Shown here piece after piece: positions 50,691-63,840 of a stretch of 64,000 bases of DNA. The translations under genes were made by a program, and so were the position numbers. The DNA comes from Aphis gossypii (lineage: Eukaryota; Arthropoda; Insecta; Hemiptera; Aphididae). Within the stretch, counting starts at the first letter, position 1. Each line of letters begins with the position of its first letter. The notes under the pieces were generated by a model. It had not been told where the DNA came from and did not search any database. It worked only from the letters and a program-made list of their open reading frames with translations. Location: the NCBI RefSeq assembly GCF_020184175.1, contig NC_065533.1:55032351-55096350 (forward strand). The letters are read 5' to 3'.

Positions 50691-53600
50691 CGTTACGGCC
50701 TAACGCACGTAATATTTACATTTATAAACATTGATATCTCTATCAAGCTTTTTTCCACAAAAATAGAGAGAATCCTACTCCTTTAGGTTGGCTTTCAGCT
50801 CACAATAGATTTCACTTAACTAACTAGACTGTTGTTTCCTTTCATAAGAGATGGTCATAAGATGACTGCCTAATATGGAAAGAGGGCATCGATTATGGAG
50901 TCTACTCTGCCTGGTGTATAAAGCCCTGGAGTTGGCCTTCTTCAACCAACTTCTTCGCAACCTACGTACATGGTATACCCCAGGAATCCGTTTCCGCTTC
51001 CTCGCATAACTTAATCCAATTGGCATTATTGCTCCGCCTGATAGCCACCATCAGCTACTTCCTTGTTTACTTAAAATCTTCTTTCAGCTTTTGATGCTCC
51101 TCGATCGGTCGTCCCTTTTAATTTGAATCTTGTCCTATTGCATACCTCTCTCATATCGAAGATCTCCTGGGGCCATCAGCAGTCGGCTCTTTGATTCCCT
51201 TGTACGTTTATTTGGGCATGCAGTTGTCGCACGCGTCTATAAGATAATAGTCTAGAGATCTTGTTGCAGACAGCGCATCATCTAAGGCCACCGTTCCAGC
51301 CAACACGAAGAACTTCAGTAGACTGGGTTTTTCGTATTTCCTCCATGACCACCTTTCCTGGCTGGGACAAAGTCCCTCTGAGTTGTTCCCAAGACGTAAA
51401 AGGTTATATGTCTGCGGAGCGATGCTGAGTATTGGTCTTTCAATCACGTACTAGGTGGCTAATCCTTTCGGTAACAAAGGTGTTGTCGAAGTGTGACCTG
51501 GATATACCGCTGGTGTACATTCTCGAGAAGGTTGATTTATCTCCAATGATGCATCCATTCAGGCCGATGCTAGCTGTCATGTCCACTAGTGCTCGCCTTT
51601 TAGGTTCCTCGGTATGGTCTCTCCAAATCGGTGACTTCGCTTTAAAATTCCCAGCGGCTATGACAGTGCTCTCTTGTGTCCTGATGCTCCCTTCCAAACC
51701 ATCCATAAAATCTGCGAATAGGGTGTAAGCCGCGTAAGAAGACCAATAGCATGCGTAAAGCGTGAAATATTCTATCTTCATCTACCGGAAACCTGCGTTG
51801 TCCATAGGATCGATAGGTTATATCTGGAGTCCAGAGTTGAATACCACGAAGGCCACTCTGGCTCCAACATCACTGAACCAACCTTTGACTTCCGGTTGCA
51901 ACGATAGGGTTCGTTAAGAGCCAGAGCGTCAATGCCCATCAAATTTGTCGTCGCTAGTGCCAGGTCCTGGGTCGCACGGCACACTCCGACGTTGATCTGC
52001 AGTATGTTGATCATTACTGATTGTAGTCCGTTATTCTGACGACATTGTCAATTGCCTTGTTCCGGTCTCTACAGAGATCCAAGTGTGCAACTCGGTTTCC
52101 ACCTCAATTTTCACACTTAGGTGGATTCTGTTTCTTCGCATAACCTATATTCTTGTGCCCCTTTTTAATGCAATGGGTGCACGTCATGGTGATCTCCATA
52201 CAAAAAACTTCTCGGTGGTCATACTTAAGGCAATTGAAGCACTGTTGGTAGTCGAAATATTTAGATACTCTGCATTTTGACATATCCAAGTATAGTCTTT
52301 GCCTTTAGAATCATACAATGTATGTCAAGTCTTACTTCACAGATCCGCCATACCGTTTTTTCCTCTCGGATTTTGGCGGAAAAGAGGGCCAATTACGTTT
52401 GACGCTGCTTCATTAAATTAACTCCCCAGATTAGTATTCTGTGCCAAAATATTACTGGCTATTTTGCCGGAGTTAGAGCGATATCTACATCGTAAAACAT
52501 TAGCATCAGCCACTTCGTAGGTTTAAGTTGTATGTCAGCTCGCTCTTTCGTAATCCTTCGATATTTGTTGTTCTTTGGAAACCATGCCTAAATCCACAGA
52601 TGTTCCTGGGTTTTCGATTACCACGGTTTTCTCTTTTTTTGATTTGTCTTTGGATTTATTTTTGCTCACAATTTTCTCTTATTCCTCTGATACCCTATCC
52701 TCCTAAAGTCTTCCAAGCAGTCATGCATTATCCATGACTAGTTGATTGACTAGCTCTTGGTACGCTTCGTTTACTGCTTGAATATCTCTCGAAACGGATA
52801 TCGAGATCTTCTTCTTTGACACCTCTCCTATAATTATTTCAGTCATCATAGCAACAAGTTTGTCCACCTTGGATCTATATTCTTTCACAAAATTTCCCCT
52901 AATACCTGGACTCACTCGGTTTCCTGCCGAAAAACAGATGTTTAAAGTTCCTCACTCTCTATCATCTTTTTCCTAGTAGATTCTGATAACTGGGGCTCTC
53001 TTCGCTTGCTTTCTGACTAATTTTCTACTTGCATTAGCTTCGAGTTAGGAGGCAGTTCACCCTCACTATCTATCGATATGTTCGATCCACCATCTTCCTC
53101 TTCTTCTCTTAGCCTCATTAAGAGTATATCTATACTATATATTATAAAAGATTCATCATCCGAATTGGAAGAAGTGTCTTCAGTTTTAAGTTTGACCTAG
53201 ATTCTTGGGATCGTCAATTGTGGCCCGTTACGGATAGTTTCAATTTCCCCAGTTACTTTTTTCCAGTCATCTCTCTCTTGCTACTTCGTCTCTTAATTCC
53301 TGGGTTTGGACAAATGCATAGTTATTATTTGGTAGGATTGGATACATCCTTTTCCTCCTTCTGGTGTCCAAAAGGTCTGAAGCGATGAACCAAGGCCATG
53401 AAGAAAAATTTTGATCTAGATAATGGTGAAAAGGAAAGGTTAACCTAACCTAACCATGGCTGTGACATATATGACAGACAGAGAGAAAGGCTATAGTCTG
53501 TCTTTCTCATTTTCCATAAATTTCCTCTTACATTCCTTTTATACCTTTTTCTTTTTGGATTCTTTCATCGCTTCTAGTATCCGATTTTCTACAGTTTTGT

Positions 53601-53960
53601 TCTTTCTCAGTGAATCTCCGAACGAGAAGGAGGGGTCGTTTGGTGGTTTGAAAAGATTAGGGTTACTCCTTCGGATGTTTTTGTTTCTATTTTTCCACTC
53701 TGCAATTTGTTTTTCTATACTTCCTTGGACCTGTCATATTCTTCTTTTGATATAGCTTTGAGTTCGTTCTCTGCCTTAGCCTAGTTAAATGGTTCATTCT
53801 TTTCCCTTTGGTGGTTTCTAATATCCTCCTATTTTCTTCCTATATATCCTCTAGTATCCATTGTCTAGATTCAAATGTTCCTTGCGAGTTATTTTCGGTA
53901 GCATATTACGCACTCTCCATGTTGCTGTTCAGTGACATTGTAGCTGAGCCAGACTCACTT
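50691..53960 (-). mobile_element. R1-clade non-LTR retrotransposon (LINE) remnant without RT
   Basis: Order on the minus strand: a charged, coil-like ORF1 head (about 53450-53800, approximate), more ORF1 (52721-52915), and CCHC zinc knuckles at 52104-52289. The first knuckle is CFNCLKYDHREVFC; the second, CTHCIKKGHKNIGY, has lost its last cysteine. Then comes the endonuclease start INILQINVGVCRATQDLALA (51778-52014), the endonuclease C-terminal part with SRMYTSGISRSHFD (51440-51781), and the linker through LIDACDNCMPK (51208-51447). The trace ends at about 50.83 kb with a VDSIIDALFP motif that normally lies just before the RT domain. No RT follows. Multiple frameshifts show it is dead. Assignment to the R1 clade rests on the endonuclease and linker wording. 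Confidence 0.75.
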
Positions 53961-53999
53961 CTAAAAGATGAAGATTAAAATTACCTACGTGGGTTCAAC

Positions 54000-55730
54000 C
54001 TCAGCAGAGGGATATTTTCCTGGTTGCTGGCTTCTTTCGTGTCCGAATTACCTATTCCTGCCATATTTTTGCAGAAAACGGTAATGACCGATTACATGGT
54101 CGCTGAACTGTGGTGATTGCCGGGTATGTACCTTATTTACTGTGGAACTATAGTCAAAACGAAGAAAAATTTTTGAAGTCCCAGGCGGCGCTCCGGCAAC
54201 GTATTTACCAAATGGTACCTTAAGGTATAATGAAACGCTATTAAATGAATTTGAGTCCAATAGGTTTTACCTAGAAACGTGAAATTAGACTTCTCACAGA
54301 TTTTTGGTCGATACCTGGGTATGCGACTTGTTTTTTCGGAAACCGCAATTGAGCTAAGTACTGCAGTGTATCCATGAAAACACGGTATTTTACCCAAAAA
54401 CGAAAGTATGAGAAAATTCCGCTAAGTCCGGTATGAATGTCACCGAAAGAGCCTGTCGATGAAATCCCACTAGACTTCACTTCTTTGAGAAGCCCTCACC
54501 GCTATTTTGTTGAGGCCTATCTATTAACACGGGTAAAATTAAGAACTAGTACTTACGTAAAGGTTTTCAATGGAGCTGTGTTAGACCAACTTGAAATCGT
54601 TCGAAACACTTAACTGCACAAAGGTACGCACTTTTAGAAAAGACTCACTAGAACTCACGAAGTTAGCTCACATTCCGTAAAATTTCATAGACGCATCCTC
54701 GTCCATGGTATTCGGTCCCACCAGACACCAGGATATCGCGTTGGTGGCTTCATTTTTCACTCCAAGTACTTGTCTAATTTCGAAATCGAAAGTCCCGAAT
54801 TAGTTTGCTGTCGATGCAATAAACTTGTTGTTACCACTGGAGTATCGCGTTTTCTGTATAAAACATAAACTTAAAAAATCTGCGTGAGCCATCCTTTTTC
54901 TTCACGAATACTACTGGTGCTGCCCATGGGTATGTATTAGGTTCTACGAAACCTTGTTTCTCGATGTCTCGCACCATCTCGGTAATCACCCTGTTTTTCT
55001 GTCGGGAATACCCATAAGCATTTAGAGCCACCGGATTTGGATCCTTGAGTCAGATCTGGTGCTCTATCACCCGAGTTCTGCCTACCTCTTCGTAGTAAGC
55101 CTCCGGATATTGGCCCAGGATCTATTTAACCCGCATACCGTACTCACCTTCCGGTAAACCTGCGATTGTTAAGTCCACTTCCAAAATAACCGGAGTTACT
55201 GAATTTTTCCAACTCACGGACACTCGTCTTTCTCTTCTCAGGTGCATTATGCAATCATTATAGTCCCAAGCGACTTGTTGCTCCAAGAGGAAGTCAAGAT
55301 CCAGGAAGACATCACTACGAGGTCGTCTAATACTACGGCCCTGAAACTCGCCTCCAAATCCACTATCCGGGCCCGAAATTTCTCGAGCTCTCCCGTCCAC
55401 CATCCAGACAATCTACGGTTAGACGGTAAAACTTCTGCCAAATTTCTTTGCCACCCATGGTTTGACGTAAGTCCTAACCGCTTAGGAGTCCAGTAGCGCT
55501 ACTACTACCCTAAGTGCAAACTCTAGTTATATGGCCGGTACCGGAACATCCGGTACTCTTGTTTTCCCCATTGACACCGTTGCAAAGGCCGGACACTCAG
55601 ATGCTTCGGTCCGCAGATCCGAAAAGCGTTGTCGCAACTCAACCATTGAGTCCGAATTTGAGTTTCTCCTCTTGCAGATTTTCTACGGATAAAGACCAAA
55701 CTCTTCGGAAAAGTATTTAGATGTGACCAG
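54000..55730 (-). mobile_element. Ty3/Gypsy retroelement remnant, zinc knuckle-protease-RT part
   Basis: On the minus strand: a gag-type zinc knuckle near 55515-55550 (CSGTGHITRVC, with the first cysteine of CCHC replaced by serine), then a protease-like segment at 55122-55441 with LDLDFLLEQQVAWDYNDC. RT begins at 54831-55031 with MVRDIEKQGFVEPNTYPWAA and PVVFVKKKDGSRRF, the canonical Ty3/Gypsy RT entry. Further RT-like pieces in shifted frames (54100-54480) are weaker. RNase H was not recognised. The gag body and 5' LTR are missing. Stops and frameshifts are frequent. Confidence 0.75.
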
Positions 55731-56582
55731 AAAAATGAATTAGTTAATTAGGAACATAAGGTTAAACTAATATTTAGTTGCATTTTATATTACAAGTTTT
55801 GTATGGGCCCACACTAAAATTTTTCCAGTAAGGCCTTGAATCAGTTAAATCTATAAAATTAGTATTTATAAATATCTACGCACGTTCGCACATTTAACAT
55901 TTAAAAGCATGTAAGAAAAAGGTGATGAGTTATAATTTTACTCTCTTACGTCTGTGGTCTGTAGCTCAATCTCTCACGGTTTACCCGGAAAACTTATTAT
56001 AAATGAGATTTTAAAATTTTTAAAAATGTATATTTTCATTCACATTTTATTGATCAATCGATGGCCGAATGAACATTTTTCACTGAGAAATGTTTTTCCA
56101 AAGATTTCTCTATTACAACAAGTTGTACATTCTTCCAAAATGTCGATTTATAGTTTTTGATTTTTAACGTTTAAAAAATCTTTGTATTAAATTTTTTACA
56201 AATCAAAAATATACAATTTAATAATGTATTTATTTAATACGAGAAAAAATTTAATTTCGAAAATCTGTCGGACTATCACGATTTTCTTAAATTATTGAAT
56301 ATTTTTAATACGTAACTGTACAATGATATTTAAATTTGAAAATAAATAAATTTGAAATGGGATATTTTATAGTTCGTTGTTGGTACACTTGTATTTTTGG
56401 TCGGCTTCTATTTATTTTAATCGTTACTTAGGTACCTCTATGGCTCTAGTTTCTACCATCTGCTCTCTGGATACAATAGAATGTTATTTATTGGATGAGC
56501 ATTTATAATATTTTTTCACTTCTATTTTTTTCTTTAAGAAATCAATTGGTGATAGTGATTTGACTTAACACCAACCATTAAA
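55731..56582. other. Intergenic DNA and upstream region of the next gene
   Basis: No gene. The frame 55954-56160 has no motif. The last few hundred bases should contain the promoter and 5' UTR of the gene starting at 56583, but no element was assigned. Confidence 0.4.
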
Positions 56583-59500
56583 ATGTCACAGAAGTCATCG
56601 AGAGAAGGTGGTGCTCTTAGAAACTCTTCGCAATCAGACGAGTCCACAGCCAGCACGACTAACAGTGATTTGAGCGGAAGAACGGTGATTATAAGACCGT
56701 CATCCAGCAGTTTTCGGGAGAAACACGAGATAAAAAACTCGAACGATTTGGTGACTTATAGTGACCGTGGTGACTTGGAAGCCAAAAACTCTAAATTGTC
56801 TCAAAAACTCCATTCTTTGGAGAAAGTTTCAACACAGGAGGTGTCCAATTCATTGCATGATCCTTATGATCTTCATCATATACATGGGCTTAGAAAGTAT
56901 TCGATATAATTAAACTACTTTGATATTAATCAATTAATTTTAACTGCAATATTTATTTTGTTTTTGTTATAGCCGCTTGTTTAAAACATTTAATGAATTT
57001 TCTACTATTTTAAAAAATGCACTTTTGCCACCAGTTTTAAAAAGTGCTAAAAAAGTAAAAATTAAAATTAAAGAATGTGATTTACAACCAAATAATAACT
57101 TACTTGATTTGAATTTACTGGTAAATAATTAAAATTTCGTAATGATTATTTTATATTTAATGGTTTATAGTTTGGTATAAATGTTAAAATGTTAAACAAA
57201 ATAATTAACTTTAAAAAAAAAATTATAAAAATTATAAGTTACTATGGTAAATATTAGTATGATAATGAAAAGAAATAATTCTAAGCTATGATAAAATTTA
57301 ATTTACTGATTGCATTCGAGGGGTTGAGGCAATACAATCCTCCGAGGGGATTTGATTGTATATAATATTTACATTGATATATAATAATGTTTAAAATTTT
57401 AATAGGTATTAGGTAAAATACTTTTTTATCACTTTCTTCTTGAATTCTTGATTTTATTGCGAAAGAACTTTCTGATAAATTATTTTGAATATTTCATGCT
57501 AATAATTTTCGACGTATCGTAACATTTAATTTTTTTTTTCGTGTTTAAGTGCATTGAATCTGAATGTTTAAAAAAAGTATCATTGTTTTTACATTTAAAG
57601 TTATTCAAAAAAACTAGAATGATGATTAATTTTTTTTTTAATTTTGATATTCTCGATAAAAATGTCAAAATAGTACTGTTTTTATTTTATTTTTTTTTTT
57701 TAATAAATAGCAGATACCAAGGTTTTTTACAAGACTGAAGAATCAATTAATTATTATATAAATAAGAAATAAAAAATAAAAAAAGTATTCCTGCTTTCAA
57801 CGGCATAATTTAACAGAATTAGCTGTTAAAATTTGACAATAAATTGAATATCAGAAAATTATTTTAATTTTAAATTTACAATGATGTGTGGTTTTCATGT
57901 TTGTGTCTGTACTATGTGTACACTATAACCTGTTAAAATAATGCTTCAATTTAAAGCTTCAAGGGTGGATATTGGTGGCAAATTGAAAATCCTTGTAGCA
58001 TTATTTGTATAACTTGGTAAGAAATCTCTAGTAATTTTCAAAATAATACACAAAAAAGTGATGGAAAAACGGGAATTTTTACGCAAAACCAGTTTTTTAC
58101 AAAATCGATTTTTGAACATAGTTATAACTGTAAATGCTTGAAATTTTTACCAAATTTATATATTGGCGTTATCTATAGTATATGGTTCAATTTTAAAAAT
58201 ATTCTTGCTTTATTGGAGCTATTTATAAACAACAGAAATTTTCGATTTTTTTTATTGTTATAGCAGTTAAAATTGTATTAAAAGACTTCATACACGTAGC
58301 TAATAATTAAAAAATGAATACAAAATTTTCCAGAACTTTGGCTTACAATAATTATAAAACAAGTTGAGCGTTGGTCAATCATAAAAAATGTATTTTAAGT
58401 TTAAATTTTTACGAAATCAAAAATTCATGCAGAAAATAATGATTTACCATAAAATAATTTTAGATATTTGTTATACTCGTAGTTAAAAATTACTAGTCAT
58501 AGAAACTTGAAACATACACCCGTGCTTTAAATTAGAATTTTCTGTAATTTTAGAGTATTCAGGGTATTCAAACATTAACCACCTTTTTCCAATGGCTATT
58601 TTTGTGTGTACTACGACACACTTTGTGCACTACTAAAAATAAAAATTTGTACCACTCTTGTCTTTCATAGTACTATATAACATTTTGCAACCATGCCTTA
58701 GACAAATTGATAGTTACTAACTTCAAATTTAAACATTAGCACTAAGGAAAAATTAAAAAAAAAATAGCCACTGCTTTTTTCACCACCCAGTGGAAAATAT
58801 ATCCTAGGCTGACAAATCATCTCCGTTCAGAATCGTTTTTCATATACAATGATACCTATGATCATTGCATTCAAATTTAATATAGGTACCCATAATTTGT
58901 TGAATGGTTGATTTGTTTATCAGTAGATTATTATGATGTTTTTGCAAATGGATTAAATTTTTAATTTCATAATTGAATTTTCAGCTATCTGAAATTAAAA
59001 AAGAATCAAAAAATAAAAACCTGCACAATAAAAAAAACAAAACCAATGTCACATTAAGAAAAGATTTTCAAATTAAATTAATTAAATGTTATAAATTAGC
59101 AATCAATGCTACTACGGTATTTATAAGTACATTTAGTTAGAAATAATAAATATTCTAATGTTATGTATTATTCTAAGATATGTACCAAGACCTTGGAGGC
59201 TGGAATTTATAATCCTATTCAAAGTAAAATGAAAAATTTGATACAAATTATATCAGCTCTATCATTAATTGCAGGAAAATATTTATATGGTGAAATATAT
59301 AAGAAAAAAAAGAAAGAAAGTTTTGTATGTTTTATATTTTGGTTAATTTTTTATCATTATTACTATGGCAGACAACATAAATATAATAAGAATAATTTTA
59401 AATTGATAATTCAAGGATTTAGTTGAACATTGTAAAGATTTAGAGATTATGTTGGAGGAATGTGATTATAAAGACACAGACAATAACAATCATAGTAATA

Positions 59501-62373
59501 ATAGTAATAGCAATATAATAAATGAGCTTTCTAATAAAGCTTTAAGTAAACCCAAAACCCAATTGTTTTCGGCCAACTCAAATCGATTAAGTATGTATAA
59601 TCATGATAAACCAAAATTGGGATCAAACTATGCTCAGGCATGGTCAAAAAAATCAATTGAAACAACAAGAAGTAAAGATTTATTAAAAAAAGACAGTAAC
59701 ATAAAAACTGAAAATAATTTAGATAATATCAAAACTGTTATAGAAGAATATCCATTTGGAGAATTAAATGTAAGATTTATTATTAATGCATAATGCATAA
59801 TATAGTTATAATTTTTATAGCACCTTATTTTGTTTTAGGAAAAAAACTATTCACTGTTTTTTAAAGAATTACAAGATGAAAAATTAATTTATAATGAAGA
59901 AATTGAATATCCAACTACTTCAAAAATATTAAAGTACCTATGTCTAGATTTATAATTTCAATTTTTTTAGTAGTTAAATTAATTATATATTTGTTTGATA
60001 AACTATGTATACTTTATTATAGTTAAAGATTTATTTTAAAAACGTATTAAAAATGTTAAGATGACTTTAAAAATAATTTACATATAATAAGTTATGACTA
60101 GAAGTGTATATGTACATTGTACTTACTAATAGATTTTTAATTTTTAAATATACATGTGTTATACGTTTACTGATATAATATGTTTTGACATTTGCTCTTT
60201 ATTTTTTTTTTTTAATTTATAAATATATATTCAATGTAAGCAAATGTTATATTATACACTTAAAAAGAAAATTATAAAGTACTTAATATAAATTATTTGA
60301 TTAATATTTTTTTTTTAATATCAAAAGTCTATAATTAGTGCTTTACCATAAAACATGACTATTAAATAATACGTTTTATGTATTATACTAATTAAAGGCC
60401 TTTTAAAAGTAATTTATTCTGAAAAAACCATGTTACCTAATTAACTCTGCTTAAATATGCAGTAAAACAACTAAAATTTGAAAAAATATGTAAATAATAA
60501 AAAATAAAAAGCTTTACATATGCATTACTATGCAATATTTTATACTTAGATTTTTATACATATAATTCAAATTTATAGCTGATCTATATGTTTATTTTTT
60601 GGACCATTCTATAAAAGCAACCAAATACATGGCCCTTAGTTATAACTTATAACTTGGTTAACTTTATGCCTTATGAATATTATAACTGTATCTAATTTAA
60701 ATAATATTTTAAATGTTTCAGAACAAACCAATTAAAAACAACCAGTAATGTTGGTCTATGCATTGTAAAACATAATATTTGGAAAAACTTTCCTATTAAA
60801 AGTAATAATTGAATTATATTTATAATTTATAATTTTGTAGGTATTCTAATTATTAATCTAAAACATATTACCTATGCAATAAATTTACACATCATATTTA
60901 AATTACTCTGTATTTAATTAAATTATAAAATAATTTATTATTTGTATGTTATTAAGATCTAAGATTTTCTTCAAATGAATATATGCTTTTAAACATTACT
61001 TCAAAGCAAGCTAAAGAACATTATATATATAAAAAAGAATTCAAACAACAATTACTAAATATAGAACACAATATTAATCTTTTATCCAAGTAAATATACT
61101 AACTTATAATTAGTATTCTATATAATATTTACCTATGATGTAGAGAAGATTTTTTTAATAACTAAATCTGAAAACGAAGCTTTTACTAACCTACACATTT
61201 GTTAACAGAAGAAACATTGTTAATTTATCAAACAACATTAATTGGATGTAATTCTTTAAAATTGCTTTTTAACCAAATTAAATTAATATTTTTCTCTGTA
61301 CCTATCTATTAAATATTAAGTTTTAAATTAAAAATATTTTAGGTAGATAACTATTAATATAGGTATTTATAGCTTAATATTCTTAAGAGGATGTTAACAC
61401 ACTATTTGTTTTCTCTCTCTGGCCCACATGCAACATAGACAAAACGCATTTATGCAAAATCATTTTTTCTATGATTTTAAGTAATCTTAGAGTAAAAACA
61501 TCTACTACAAAAAAAAAAAATAGAAAATAATATTTTTGAGGGAATGACATATAGATTTGTCAAAATGTGGTCTCTAAACAATTTAAACATTACTTAAATT
61601 TACAACATTATTTTGTTAATTTTGAAATTCAAATAACAATAAAATATAAAATTGATATATCATTCCCTCAAAAATATTATTATCTATCTTTATGTAATGA
61701 GTGATTTTACTCTATGATTACTTAAAAACATAGAAAAAATGATTATGTGTAAATGTGTTTAGTCTATGTTGCGCGTGGGCCAGAAAGAGAAAACAAATAG
61801 TACACTGACATCCTCTTAAAGTTAACTACAAAGTAGTTGATTTTCTAAGGTTAAACATTTTTAATACTATGTACTCATTGAATTGTAAATATTTTTATTT
61901 ATTAAACCGACATAAAACAATTATGTAGGTAGATAGGTAATATATATTATATATATAACAAGTAGGTATAGTGATAAGTGATAACAAAGTATATTATTCA
62001 TATAATATTCTAAAAGCACATGGTTGATAATTCAAAATAATTAGAAATCATTTACAAGTTATCATTTAATTAGGTTAAATAAACCAGGACATTTACTTCT
62101 GATTTATAAATTATCTCTTTAAAAACTCTTTCAAATGTTTTATTATATCTTTTCTAATATCCATGCTTTGTTCAAAATTATATCTGTAAAAAAAATATTA
62201 ATATTACATTTTTTAATTTTACACGATTTAATGACTTTTTTTTTTTGTTAAGTATTACAGAATCAATTACGGACGACCTGATAAATGAAGCTTTATTAAA
62301 AATTAATTTTAATGCTATCTTTGATGAGATAATTAACAATTTAATTGGAATGGAACTGTTTCAAGTATCTTAA
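56583..62373 (+). CDS. Putative moonraker (KIAA0753)-like centriolar protein
   Basis: Nine coding exons with GT-AG introns and unbroken phase: 56583-56896, 56973-57120, 58985-59116, 59178-59324, 59416-59769, 59839-59933, 60722-60801, 60957-61089 and 62253-62373; 507 residues. Residues 1-105 are S/T/N-rich and probably disordered. Exon 3-4 is lysine-rich and helical (LRKDFQIKLIKCYKLAINAT, MKNLIQIISALSL), exon 5 polar and N/S/K-rich. The end is helical (SITDDLINEALLKINFNAIF). The order of a middle helical block and a C-terminal 'DDLINEAL' type helix recalls KIAA0753/moonraker, a centriole and centriolar satellite protein, but the match is from memory and weak; human moonraker is nearly twice as long. 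No signal peptide or membrane segment. Two acceptors (60956, 62252) were chosen by phase. Confidence 0.6.
57880..58885 (-). repeat. Inverted copy of the 2-kb AT-rich repeat, in an intron
   Basis: Lies in intron 2 of the 56583-62373 gene. On the minus strand it carries gaaaaacgattctgaacg and gatgatttgtcagcctagg in the same order as the head of 46757-48790, and at its other end the gtgtctgt/gtacac words of the tail. It has only one of the two internal units, so it is about 1 kb long. Confidence 0.7.
61387..61815. mobile_element. piggyBac-type MITE, 429 bp, TTAA target duplication
   Basis: The ends GAGGATGTTAACACACTA and (complement) GAGGATGTCAGTGTACTA continue as a long imperfect inverted repeat through ttgttttctctctctggccc and caacatagac, about 180 bases on each arm. 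TTAA lies directly outside both ends (61383-61386 and 61816-61819), the exact target used by piggyBac-superfamily transposases. No coding capacity. It sits in intron 8 of the 56583-62373 gene. Confidence 0.85.
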
Positions 62374-62413
62374 AGTTACATTCAAATCAATTATATTAAA
62401 ATAGTACTTAATT

Positions 62414-62419
62414 AATAAA
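62414..62419 (+). terminator. Poly(A) signal of the 56583-62373 gene
   Basis: AATAAA 41 bases after the stop codon (62371-62373). The distance is short but acceptable; later AT-rich variants could be used instead. Confidence 0.4.
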
Positions 62420-63385
62420 ATAATATATTAAATACATAAATATATACATTTTTTAAAATATATTTAGTAAATTAAATCGGTATAAACTAAATTTTACAAA
62501 TCTAAAAAATACCACATAATAAGATTATTGTTTACTTTCATTTAATAATTATAATTGTATAAGAAGTATGTAATAACTATACTGTCTGATATTATTAAAT
62601 TTTCAGTGTATCAATTATTTAAACATGCATTTAACAAACAAATGTATGGCAGGTAGGTAATCTATAAATATAACATCTAGCCAAAAAAAAGTGAATACTC
62701 ATAATTACTTAATATTAAATTCAAGTTTATTTATTTTTAAGGATATTATGATTTATAAAATTAATTATGGTTATCCATTTTAAATTCTATATTCATACGT
62801 TATTGAAATTTTTATAAATTAGAGATATATAGTTCATAATAATGTTAAAAATATATATAATAATAAAAATATATATTGTTATAATTTAAAATACATTTTA
62901 TATTTTATATTATGTTAATATTAACAAACATGAATTTGTATGAAATATATTCTCAAGTAAACAAAATGCATTCTATTGGTAAAAAATACGAGTAGTGAAT
63001 GTGAATAGTACATTGTATACATTTTAGTATTTGACATTTGCGTGCGAGTTTACAAACAACATTAATGATGGAGTACTAATATACTATCATACTCAAATTG
63101 CACGCACAATGACAATTTATGTAATTGCCTATACTTAACTCCTTTAAAAGAGTTTGTTTGAAATAAAAACTCATTTGACATCTGATTTTTAAAGACTTAA
63201 AAAGGCAGTATTTATAGTCAATTCTTAAGCATAAATATTGATTAAGTCATGCTTATGAGTAATGACTTAAATGAGATTCATAAATTGTGCTTGAACTTAA
63301 GAAAATGAAAATTGTGAATTACCTATTCAGAAGATTTTAAAAAGACTGGTCTTAACCATGCTTAAGAATCACACTCACGCTAATA
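62420..63385. other. AT-rich intergenic DNA
   Basis: No gene or clear repeat seen. Confidence 0.5.
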
Positions 63386-63840
63386 CAGCTGTGGAAACCC
63401 AATAAGTCGAAATTCAAAGGAATTGCAATTTTTTCGACTTATCAAGGTTTTAGAGTTATCGAGGTTTTAAAAAAAAAATTCGACTTCAAGAGATTTTAAA
63501 ACGTAAAAAATGTGATTATATAGTTTATTTAAATAAAATAAAAATTACCACGAAAAAAGTATAAAAAAACATGTTTACAGATTTACAACTTTATAATAAA
63601 TAATTAGTTATCTTACTTTAACTTAAAATTTGAGAGCACATGCTACTTTCAATGGTATTTAAGCCGATTAGACAAATGTTTATAAAATTATCTGTTATTA
63701 TATACCTATCTATATTACCTACATATTATTCGCCTGTATTTGGAACACAGGATGTTCGAGTTATTTATAGTTTTTCTTTCGAGTAATTGAGGTTTTCGCA
63801 AGGGAGTGAATTTTTCTTTCGACTTATCGAGTTTCCACTA
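63386..63840. mobile_element. Tigger/pogo-type MITE, about 455 bp
   Basis: The left end CAGCTGTGGAAACCCAATAAG (with TA before it) pairs with the right end, complement TAGTGGAAACTCGATAAGTCG. Inside are further imperfect copies of the terminal motif (tcgacttatcaaggtttt, gagttatcgaggtttt, cgagtaattgaggttttc), so the ends look reiterated. No coding frame. The right TA is not readable. Confidence 0.6.

Noticed and set aside
53436..53452. Telomere-like repeat (cctaacctaacc, the complement of the insect TTAGG) beside the R1-type LINE
   Set aside because: Some R1-clade LINEs insert in TTAGG repeats, but only two to three units are present and LINE-like sequence continues on both sides.
57480..57738. 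Overlapping plus and minus frames in intron 2 of the 56583-62373 gene
   Set aside because: Low-complexity AT-rich translation inside an intron with no splice-compatible phase.
59101..59177. Reading exon 3 of the 56583-62373 gene straight through into the next exon
   Set aside because: A stop (TAG, in acatttagttag) follows shortly, while ACG|GTATTT and TCTAAG|ATA give an in-phase splice.
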